64,000 nt of DNA from Candidatus Parabacteroides intestinigallinarum (GTDB lineage Bacteria > Bacteroidota > Bacteroidia > Bacteroidales > Tannerellaceae): the NCBI GenBank assembly GCA_019114945.1, contig DXEN01000054.1, forward strand, positions 61,386 through 125,385. The letters run 5' to 3'. The translations under genes were made by a program, and so were the position numbers. This document shows positions 39,075-47,121 of the stretch, piece after piece. Position 1 is the first letter of the stretch, and every line of letters starts with the position of its first letter. Under the pieces are notes generated by a model. That model saw only the letters and a list, made by a program, of their open reading frames with translations. It was not told where the DNA came from and ran no database searches.

Positions 39075-39563
39075 ATGAGAGGTATGGAAAGGAAGTATCA
39101 AATTTGTTTCGTGTGCTCGGGCAACGCCTGCCGCTCGCCGTTCGCCGAGTGCGTGATGCGTGCGTTGCTGTCGCGGGCGGGCTTGATGGGAATTGAGGTT
39201 AGTTCGGCGGGTACGATTGAGTGGGGCAGGAATCCAAGGGATCCGATGATGACGAGGATTGCCAAGGAGATGGGTTACGAGTTGACGGGCGAGACGACTT
39301 GCGTGACCCGCGAATCGCTTTGGGAGGCTGATAGCATAGTCGTTTTCAGCCGGCACCACCGGGATGCCGTCACTCGTGTGTTGGATTATGCCCATTGGAA
39401 TCGGATTATTTTGTTTAGCCAGCTCGCTTTCGGCACCGACGAGGAGATAGAGGACCCGAATTACCAGACCGAGGCTGTCTATCGCCGCGTCGCCTCGCGG
39501 ATTGAGGACGGTTGCCGGTGGCTTGTCGATTGTTGGAGGCGATGCCCGCCTCCTATCCGATGA
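39075..39563 (+). CDS. Low-molecular-weight protein-tyrosine-phosphatase family
   Basis: CFVCSGNACRSPFAECVMR (CX5RS) and late EDPNY; alternative start MERKYQ at 39084. Confidence 0.9.
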   Translation: MRGMERKYQICFVCSGNACRSPFAECVMRALLSRAGLMGIEVSSAGTIEWGRNPRDPMMTRIAKEMGYELTGETTCVTRESLWEADSIVVFSRHHRDAVTRVLDYAHWNRIILFSQLAFGTDEEIEDPNYQTEAVYRRVASRIEDGCRWLVDCWRRCPPPIR

Positions 39564-39581
39564 TTAGGGGAATAGGAGGGG

Positions 39582-39661
39582 GGCACCTATGTTCTCCGGA
39601 TCGCGCACGTAGGTGAAATCGCTAACGCACCTATGTGAGTTTGCCAACGCACCTATGTGTC
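39582..39661 (-). repeat. 22-nt-period array D (right arm of 80-bp inverted pair)
   Basis: Reverse complement GACACATAGGTGCG…ACATAGGTGCG…ACCTACGTGCG…ACATAGGTGCC aligns gaplessly to array C (61/80 by hand count). Confidence 0.85.
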
Positions 39662-39662
39662 T

Positions 39663-40025
39663 TTAATAGTACACATAATAGTCGACCTTGATATCGTTCT
39701 CCACGAAGAAATGGGAAATGGCGAAGTCGGCGACGTATTTGTCCTTTCGGAAGCGTCTGTACATTTTGTAGATCAGCTCCTTTCCGCTTCTCGCTTTCAT
39801 AAGTGTCATCAGTTTTTGGGTATTTGCCTCGTCGAGGTCCCAATTCATTTCCACACGACCGTCTCGCGATCGCTCGAAATCCTCCTCGGCGCCCCAATTG
39901 ATTTTTTGCATATCCAATTTCTTGTGGCGATAAGAGAGTATGATGAGGGTTCCCACTTTTTTGGGAGGATCCTCCGCCGCGTCGTTCCAAAGCAACGCTT
40001 GGTAAATCATCTTGTCTTTGTCCAT
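39663..40025 (-). CDS. Hypothetical protein
   Basis: 120 aa ORF without recognised domain; only long ORF with the strand of its neighbours. Confidence 0.55.
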   Translation of the reverse strand: MDKDKMIYQALLWNDAAEDPPKKVGTLIILSYRHKKLDMQKINWGAEEDFERSRDGRVEMNWDLDEANTQKLMTLMKARSGKELIYKMYRRFRKDKYVADFAISHFFVENDIKVDYYVYY

Positions 40026-40066
40026 GGCTGATGTGTTATGTACGTATTCGATTTTGTTTTCATCAA

Positions 40067-40639
40067 CTATTTGATTTCAAATTCCGCGTTCAGTTCTATG
40101 TCCTCTCTTCCCGTATGAAACGATTTACGTATCCGGTATTTCCCTTGGGGCAGATAATAATCCCTGCCGACAGGGAAACGAAAACAGTAAAGCAAGGGCG
40201 CCTTTTCCTTCGCGAAAGCGTCATCTTGCCAAGAAATGTCACCTTTTGTTTTCGCCATCGCCCATTCTGCCCCGTTCCATTGTTCCAATACCCAACCTCT
40301 TCCATACATGAGGAAATCGGACGTAGGGTTCGTCACGAATACATTGATGGTTTGTGCATTCTCCCAATAAGCGGTCCGCTCAGTCCACATCGAGACAGGT
40401 TTGTCCTTATACTCGTCCGGCAAGTTTTGGACATACCAAAGGTAGCATTCTGGTGTGTCATAGACGATGGTGTCTTCTTTATCAGCCGATGAAACCCGGA
40501 TGCTTGTGACCGTATCGCCTCCACCGATGATGGCCAATCCCTTGTCCGGTGTCGCTTCCGGTTGGAACAGTTGCCGCTTGCGGGTGCAACTGAGGCAAAT
40601 GATGCTTGATAGTGTCACGAATAAGATAATCGTTTTCAT
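40067..40639 (-). CDS. Hypothetical lipoprotein
   Basis: LFVTLSSIICLSC lipobox-like signal; overlaps upstream gene by 4 nt (ATGA). Confidence 0.6.
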   Translation of the reverse strand: MKTIILFVTLSSIICLSCTRKRQLFQPEATPDKGLAIIGGGDTVTSIRVSSADKEDTIVYDTPECYLWYVQNLPDEYKDKPVSMWTERTAYWENAQTINVFVTNPTSDFLMYGRGWVLEQWNGAEWAMAKTKGDISWQDDAFAKEKAPLLYCFRFPVGRDYYLPQGKYRIRKSFHTGREDIELNAEFEIK

Positions 40640-41808
40640 TGTATGTTTTCTCCTTTTCTAAAAATGATAGGTATAGTCCATACGGATTCCCGGTATTCTC
40701 CTTTTCCGTAATAATTGATGGTCGGAGTCCAGCGGGGCATTTCTCGGATGATTTCCAATACTTGGTTATCCCAATCCTCGATACCGCAGCTTCGCAGGAC
40801 TTTGGTTTCATATACTTCTCCATACGAGTTAATCCGCACCGTATAGATGCCTCTCGCCTGCTGCTTGTTTCCCAGCGGTGCCGGGTCGTACACTAGCCGT
40901 TGGGTGATATATTCTTGCGCAGACCATGGTTTCCCTTCTTGAAAATAAGAGATTGCTTCCCATTCAACGAAGCACTGTTTCAATTCTTCTTCCGCGATGC
41001 TGTCCGCCTTCACCCTGTCCCTGTAATGTTGAGGTAAGAAAGGTACATATACCGTATAGAAACATTCCATCCGCTTGCCGTCCTTGTCCCTGCATGGTAA
41101 GCAATGCGGCAATTCCCTTGTCAGTCGGACAACTTCTTTGTCGAAATCTTTATGAAAGGAGGTCAAAATGTTGATGTCGCATGGCAACCCTAATGTGTCG
41201 ATAGAGAACATCGCTATGGAGTATCCGGCTTGGTTCTTCTTCAACTGTTGTTCGGGATATATCATTTGGGAAGTGAAATACTTTTCCAAATCATAATTCC
41301 ATATTGCCCATCGGGGCGGCTCTATGGCAGACAGGTCTTTAAATGGCTTTCCTGACCTGTCCAAAACACCCAAGTTCCAAATGTTATCTGCACGCCAAAT
41401 GCTATCCAAACGTTTTTCATTCTTCCGTTGTCCTTGTAAGCTATTATCTGTTATACATCTGACAAGGCCGACACCGACAGTCAACGTGTCGGGCAGATAT
41501 TGAAAGACCAATGTGTTGTCGGTCAGCTCTTTGATAATGTGATTTCCCCTTGATTCAAAAACTTTGATAGTATCATCGCATAGAGAATAAGAATGAAAAG
41601 TTTCTGTTCTTTTACCATCATACAAAAAGACGCTTCTCCATCCTGCGTCGCGAAATTCCATTTCCATAGTATATTGCTTGTCTTGGGGTAATTGCACTTT
41701 CCATACCTTGTTTTCCAGCAATGCGGACATATCTGCATAGTTGCCATTTTGGGCGGAAAGTCCGCCTATAACAACCCATAAGAGCAATATGTACAGAAAC
41801 TTTCTCAT
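40636..41808 (-). CDS. Secreted protein with TonB-C-terminal-like (energy transducer-like) domain(s)
   Basis: Signal peptide; C-terminus RGIYTVRINSYGEVYETKVLRSCGIEDWDNQVLEIIREMPRWTPTINYYGK; a second similar block mid-protein. Confidence 0.65.
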   Translation of the reverse strand: MRKFLYILLLWVVIGGLSAQNGNYADMSALLENKVWKVQLPQDKQYTMEMEFRDAGWRSVFLYDGKRTETFHSYSLCDDTIKVFESRGNHIIKELTDNTLVFQYLPDTLTVGVGLVRCITDNSLQGQRKNEKRLDSIWRADNIWNLGVLDRSGKPFKDLSAIEPPRWAIWNYDLEKYFTSQMIYPEQQLKKNQAGYSIAMFSIDTLGLPCDINILTSFHKDFDKEVVRLTRELPHCLPCRDKDGKRMECFYTVYVPFLPQHYRDRVKADSIAEEELKQCFVEWEAISYFQEGKPWSAQEYITQRLVYDPAPLGNKQQARGIYTVRINSYGEVYETKVLRSCGIEDWDNQVLEIIREMPRWTPTINYYGKGEYRESVWTIPIIFRKGENIQ

Positions 41809-42043
41809 CCTATTATCTTAATAGCATTCAAAGATAACGAAAAGAATGGTTAAGACGGACTTGTTGGCGAGATTAATAGATATTTATTGTTGGAGAACGG
41901 GCGGATAGAGGAAGAATACACGCCCAATAATCGTTAATGCGCTGTATATTTTCTTGTGGAAACTTTTCTCGTTGGATTTAATAATTTACTTTTGCGAAAG
42001 TTTCTAATGGAAAATAATAGTAACAAGGAAAAAGAATAGTCGT

Positions 42044-44509
42044 ATGAAAATCATTATTGTAGGAGGAGTGGCCGGCGGAGCTACGGCGGCGGCACGTATC
42101 CGTCGTAATACAGAGAGCGCGGAAATCATCTTGTTCGAGAAGGGAGCGCATATCTCGTATGCCAATTGTGGATTACCTTATTATATAGGTGGTGTTATCA
42201 AGGAGCGCAACCGCCTGTTCGTGCAGACGCCCAAAGCGTTCGGGAAGCGTTTTAACATTGATGTGCGCACGCTTTCGGAGGTGACCGCTATCGACCGGGA
42301 ACGGAAAGAAGTGACCGTGCGTACCGCCGACGGGAAGATGTACACGGAAAGTTATGATAAATTGCTGCTCTCGCCGGGCGCCTCGCCCGTACGTCCCCCG
42401 CTGAAGGGCATCGACTCGGAAGGCATCTTTACGCTTCGTAACGTAGCCGATACCGACCGTATCAAACAATACCTGAATGAGAAGCCGGTGAAACGTGCCG
42501 TGATTGTCGGCGGAGGTTTTATTGGGCTGGAGATGGCGGAGAACTTGGTTCATGCCGGCGTGGAGGTGTCGGTGGTGGAGATGGCGGATCAGGTGATGGG
42601 GCCTATCGACTATTCCATGGCCTCGTTCGTGCACGAACATCTGACGCGGAAAGGCGTGCGGCTTTATTTAAGCCAAGCGGTGGAATCGTTCGAGCGGACG
42701 GACGCCGGATTGAGCGTGGCTTTCAAATCGGGTATTCATCTGCGAGTGGATATGGTGATTCTTTCCATCGGCGTGCGTGCCGAGACTCGTTTGGCTTCTG
42801 ACGCCGGACTGCGATTGGGCGAGATGAAAGGCATCTATGTGGATGAGTACCTGCGGACATCGGATGAGAATATCTATGCCGTGGGCGACGCCATCGAATT
42901 CCCGCATCCCATCACGGGCAAGCCGTGGCTGAATTTCCTGGCGGGTCCCGCGAACCGGCAGGCGCGTATCGTGGCGGATAACATTGTCTTTGGCGATCGG
43001 GTGAAGTACGAGGGCTCCATCGGCACGTCGATCGCCAAGGTGTTCGACCTCACGGTGGCCTCTACCGGTCTTCCCGCCAAGCGCCTGAAGCAGATGGGGA
43101 TCGACTATCTTTCCTCCACCACGCACTCGGCTTCCCACGCCGGTTATTATCCGGGTGCCTTACAGATGTCTATCAAGATCACCTACTCGCCGAAGGACGG
43201 ACGGCTTTATGGAGCGCAAATCGTGGGCCGCGACGGAGTGGACAAACGGATAGACGAGTTCGCGCTGGTTATCAAGCAGGGTGGGACGGTGTACGACCTG
43301 ACCCACTTGGAGCATGCCTACGCGCCTCCGTTTTCCTCGGCCAAGGATCCGGTGGCTATCGCCGGTTATGTGGCAGGTAATATATTAAGCGGAAAGATGA
43401 CGCCTCTTTATTGGCGTGAGTTGAAAAACGCCGACCTGAGCCAGGTGTCTTTCGTGGATGTGCGCACGAAGGATGAGTATGAATTGGGAAATATTCCGGG
43501 TGCCATTAATCTGCCGCTCGACGAATTACGGGAGCACTTGGATGAGATTCCTCGCGACAAGCCCGTGTGGCTGTATTGCGGCGTGGGCTTGCGCGGCTAT
43601 TTGGCAAGTAATATTTTAAAGGATAATGGGTTCAAGGAGGTGCGCAACCTGATAGGTGGCATCAAGACCTATAAGGCGGCTACCGCGCCGGTGTGCCTGC
43701 CCGCGGATAGCGGGACGTGCGCGTCCGATCCGAAAGACGGGGCGAGGCGTGCCTGCGTGTCGGCGGAGGAAACGGCGGCCGAGGTGATAAAGGTGAACGC
43801 TTGCGGCGTGCAATGCCCCGGTCCTATCTTGAAACTGAAGAAAGGGATGGAGTCGCTGCGGCCCGGTCAATGCCTGGAGGTGAGCGCCACCGACGCCGGC
43901 TTCCCGCGTGACGCGGAAGCGTGGTGTCGCACGACGGGGAATCGTTTCCTCTCGACGACAGAGGAGAAAGGGGTGTATCGGGTGCGGATCGCCAAGGAAG
44001 AGGCGGCTCCCCGGCCGGCAACCGCTATGGCGAGCGGAGGAAAAGGCAAGACATTTATCCTTTTCAGTGACGATCTTGATAAGGCGTTGGCGACTTTTGT
44101 CCTCGCCAACGGCGCGGCGGCTACGGGCGAGAAGGTGACGATTTTCTTTACGTTCTGGGGTTTGAACGCGATCAAGAAGGAGCGAAAGCCGGCGGTGAAG
44201 AAAGACCTGTTCGGCAAGATGTTCGGGATGATGCTCCCGTCCAATTCCACGAAACTGAAGCTCTCGAAGATGAATATGGGCGGTATTGGGGCGAAGATGA
44301 TGCGCCACCTGATGGGGCAAAAAGGCGTGGATTCGTTGGAGTCGCTCCGCCGGCAAGCGTTGGATAACGGCGTGGAGTTTATCGCTTGCCAGATGTCGAT
44401 GGACGTGATGGGCGTGAAGCGCGAGGAATTGCTGGATGAGGTAAGCGTCGGTGGTGTCGCTACGTATATGAGTCGTGCCGATGAGGCGAACGTGAACTTG
44501 TTTATCTGA
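42044..44509 (+). CDS. CoA-disulfide reductase-like oxidoreductase fused to rhodanese, TusA-like and DsrE-like domains
   Basis: IIVGGVAGGATAAARIRR; VDVRTKDEYELGNIPGAINLPL…YCGVGLRGY; NACGVQCPGPILKLKK; FILFSDDLDKALATFVLANGAAATGEKVTIFFTFWG. Confidence 0.9.
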   Translation: MKIIIVGGVAGGATAAARIRRNTESAEIILFEKGAHISYANCGLPYYIGGVIKERNRLFVQTPKAFGKRFNIDVRTLSEVTAIDRERKEVTVRTADGKMYTESYDKLLLSPGASPVRPPLKGIDSEGIFTLRNVADTDRIKQYLNEKPVKRAVIVGGGFIGLEMAENLVHAGVEVSVVEMADQVMGPIDYSMASFVHEHLTRKGVRLYLSQAVESFERTDAGLSVAFKSGIHLRVDMVILSIGVRAETRLASDAGLRLGEMKGIYVDEYLRTSDENIYAVGDAIEFPHPITGKPWLNFLAGPANRQARIVADNIVFGDRVKYEGSIGTSIAKVFDLTVASTGLPAKRLKQMGIDYLSSTTHSASHAGYYPGALQMSIKITYSPKDGRLYGAQIVGRDGVDKRIDEFALVIKQGGTVYDLTHLEHAYAPPFSSAKDPVAIAGYVAGNILSGKMTPLYWRELKNADLSQVSFVDVRTKDEYELGNIPGAINLPLDELREHLDEIPRDKPVWLYCGVGLRGYLASNILKDNGFKEVRNLIGGIKTYKAATAPVCLPADSGTCASDPKDGARRACVSAEETAAEVIKVNACGVQCPGPILKLKKGMESLRPGQCLEVSATDAGFPRDAEAWCRTTGNRFLSTTEEKGVYRVRIAKEEAAPRPATAMASGGKGKTFILFSDDLDKALATFVLANGAAATGEKVTIFFTFWGLNAIKKERKPAVKKDLFGKMFGMMLPSNSTKLKLSKMNMGGIGAKMMRHLMGQKGVDSLESLRRQALDNGVEFIACQMSMDVMGVKREELLDEVSVGGVATYMSRADEANVNLFI

Positions 44510-44513
44510 CGCG

Positions 44514-44888
44514 ATGGAGAAGATTCAATGCATTTGTCGGATGAGAGACCTGATAAGGGCTCTCTCCGAATTGGAGACCCGGTTGGAGGAAACCTATGGC
44601 ATCACGCTCAACGAGGCGATGGTGTTGTGCGCCGTGGGCAAAGAGATCGTGTCGGCCGGCGACGTCACTTCCCGCACGGGCATGACTTCCTCGCACGCCT
44701 CGAAAACCATCCGCTCCGTGGAGGATAAGGGCCTGCTCTCGCGCCAGCTGGGCAAGCAAGACAGGCGACAGATGTATTTCGCGCTGACCCGGAAAGGGAG
44801 GAGCCGCCTGGAGCGTATCAAGGAGCGGGGGATTGATGTACCCGAGTGGTTGGCGCCGTTGTTCGCCGTGCGGGAGGCCGCGGAATAA
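44514..44888 (+). CDS. MarR family winged-helix regulator
   Basis: LNEAMVLCAVGKEIVSAGDVTSRTGMTSSHASKTIRSVEDKGLLSRQLGKQDRRQMYFALTRKGR. Confidence 0.82.
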   Translation: MEKIQCICRMRDLIRALSELETRLEETYGITLNEAMVLCAVGKEIVSAGDVTSRTGMTSSHASKTIRSVEDKGLLSRQLGKQDRRQMYFALTRKGRSRLERIKERGIDVPEWLAPLFAVREAAE

Positions 44889-44968
44889 GAAATGGAGATG
44901 TTTCGCGTGAATGGGATGTGGAATCCGCGAGTTTCATTACCTTTGTAGAAACATTATAAAGGAGCGTT

Positions 44969-46030
44969 ATGAAAGGATTGAATTATATCTTATTGGCAAG
45001 CGTGTTGGGCGGCGTGGTGGCATGCGGCCCTAAAAGCGCACGTGAGGCGGAGGCTTCCTCCGCGTCCGCGGATTCTATCGAGGTGAAAGCGACGTACCGG
45101 AATCCCGTGATACGTATCTCCGCGCCGGATCCGACGGCGATCCGCTTGGCGGACGGGACGTATTATCTTTACGCGACGGAGGACATCCGCAACTTACCGA
45201 TCTTCAAGTCAAGGAACTTGGTGGATTGGGAAGAGGTCGGCACGGCGTTTACCGACGCGACCCGTCCGGACTTCGTGGATAACAATCCGGAGGGAAAGAA
45301 GGCAGCTTTGTGGGCGCCCGATATCCATTTTGTTAAAGAAAAATATCTGCTGACGTACTCGCTGGCGGAGTGGGGAAACCATTGGATCAGCACGATCGGC
45401 TATGCGGTGGCGGATTCCCCGGAAGGGCCTTTCACACCGAAAGGGAAGATCTTCAATAGTCGCGATGTGGACGTGGAGAACTCGATCGACCAGTTCGTGT
45501 ACGAGGAGGCAGGTCGGTATTATATCCTGTGGGGAAGTTTCTTTGGTATTTATATCATGGAATTGGAGATTGCCGATGATTTGACGATCACGCCTAAGTT
45601 CGATACCAAGCGACAGATTGCCGGGAACGCCTACGAGGGCATCAACCTGTGGAAACGGGATGGCTATTATTACTTGTTCGGCTCGATCGGCTCGTGTTGC
45701 GAGGGCGAGAAGAGCACCTATACGACGGTGGTGGGCCGTAGCCGCGATTTGTGGGGACCGTATGTGAATAAAGCGGGCGAGCGGATGCTGGACAACGCGC
45801 ACGAGGTGGTGGTGCATAAGGACGACCGCTTCGTAGGCACCGGGCATAATGCCTTGTTGCAGTTGGACGATGCCGGGCAGACGTGGATGTTGTATCACGC
45901 GTTCGAGTTGTCGAATTTGGGGGCGCAACGGCAAGTCCTTTTGGACCGCGTCTTATGGGACGACGCGGGATGGCCCGTGATAAATGGCCAACAGCCCTCG
46001 CATGAGGCGGAGGCTCCGGAGATCCGATAG
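44969..46030 (+). CDS. GH43 family lipoprotein
   Basis: Lipobox GGVVAC; NPVIRISAPDPTAIRLADGTYYLYATED; ALWAPDIHFVKEKYLLTYS. Confidence 0.88.
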   Translation: MKGLNYILLASVLGGVVACGPKSAREAEASSASADSIEVKATYRNPVIRISAPDPTAIRLADGTYYLYATEDIRNLPIFKSRNLVDWEEVGTAFTDATRPDFVDNNPEGKKAALWAPDIHFVKEKYLLTYSLAEWGNHWISTIGYAVADSPEGPFTPKGKIFNSRDVDVENSIDQFVYEEAGRYYILWGSFFGIYIMELEIADDLTITPKFDTKRQIAGNAYEGINLWKRDGYYYLFGSIGSCCEGEKSTYTTVVGRSRDLWGPYVNKAGERMLDNAHEVVVHKDDRFVGTGHNALLQLDDAGQTWMLYHAFELSNLGAQRQVLLDRVLWDDAGWPVINGQQPSHEAEAPEIR

Positions 46031-46067
46031 AAAAGGAAGGCATGAATCGTTTTAAATAAGGAAGTAT

Positions 46068-46970
46068 ATGAGAAGAAGAGAATGGTTACGTAGTGTTGCG
46101 AGCGCGGCCGTGCTGTTGGCGGCCACCGGATGCGCGAACGGAAGTAAGAAATCGGGAGCGGATGTCGCTTCGGATGCCGCCGAAGGTACGGGAACGTCGG
46201 GCGACGTTCGGGCCGCGTTGCCCGATGGCGTGGTCAGTCGGCGATTCGGTTCCGCCAAGATCACTTGGATCCGCGATAATGAGGAAGGACAGATGCGGGC
46301 GAATCAGATGTTTGTCGGTGCCGATAGCACGCGAATCGCCCAGTGGGCTCCGGAAGGAGGCGTTCCCACGGCGATCGCCGCTTATCTCGTGGAGGTGGAC
46401 GGGAAACGTATCCTGATCGATACGGCCAACGGCAAGCCGGACAGCCGCCTCTTGCCCGGTCTCGCCGCGTTGGGCATCCAGCCCGAGGCGATCGATTATA
46501 TTTATATCACCCATTTCCATGGCGACCATCTCGGAGGCATGATGAAAGAGGGCGCTCCGGTCTTCGCGAACGCCCAGGTCTATGTCTCGGCGCCCGAGTA
46601 TGACGCGTGGATGACGAGCCCCGCGCTCGCGGGGCGGCGTGCGCAAGCCGAGGCCACGATGAGAGCCTACGAGGCGCGGTTGCGTAAGTTCGCTTTTGGC
46701 GACACCCTGCCCGGCGGCATCCTCGCGATGGACGCGGTGGGACATACGCCCGGTCATGCGGCATTCGTGGTCGACAAATGCTTGATCGGGGGCGATTTCG
46801 TGCACGGCGCGGCTCTCCAATTAGCTCATCCGGAGTTGTGCGCCCGCTTTGATATGGACGTGCCGAAGTCCGTCGAGACCCGCAAGCGCCTCATGGCTTA
46901 TGCGAAAGAGAACGGCATGACTTTGGCGGGTATGCATCTGCCCGCTCCCGGCTTCATCGAGCGGTGGTAA
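46068..46970 (+). CDS. MBL-fold metallo-hydrolase, secreted
   Basis: ITHFHGDHLGGM; TPGHAAFVV; Tat/lipobox-like N-terminus (RRREWLRSVASAAVLLAATGC). Confidence 0.9.
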   Translation: MRRREWLRSVASAAVLLAATGCANGSKKSGADVASDAAEGTGTSGDVRAALPDGVVSRRFGSAKITWIRDNEEGQMRANQMFVGADSTRIAQWAPEGGVPTAIAAYLVEVDGKRILIDTANGKPDSRLLPGLAALGIQPEAIDYIYITHFHGDHLGGMMKEGAPVFANAQVYVSAPEYDAWMTSPALAGRRAQAEATMRAYEARLRKFAFGDTLPGGILAMDAVGHTPGHAAFVVDKCLIGGDFVHGAALQLAHPELCARFDMDVPKSVETRKRLMAYAKENGMTLAGMHLPAPGFIERW

Positions 46971-47002
46971 AACGTTGGGAAGATGTGTCAAATCGAGGAA
47001 AA

Positions 47003-47103
47003 GCACGCGGATGACGCGGATTAAGCGGATGAACGCAGATCGTTTTTATTGATTTATAATTAAATAAATCTGCGCAAATCCGCTTAATCTGCGTCTGCGT
47101 GCC
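47003..47103. repeat. ORF-less inverted array related to the GxxExxY element flanks
   Basis: Left GC ACGCGGAT g ACGCGGAT t AAGCGGAT ga ACGCAGAT; right (reverse complement) GC ACGCAGA CGCAGAT t AAGCGGAT tt GCGCAGAT; AT-rich core of ~27 nt. Confidence 0.8.
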
Positions 47104-47121
47104 AATATCAAATTTCGACAT

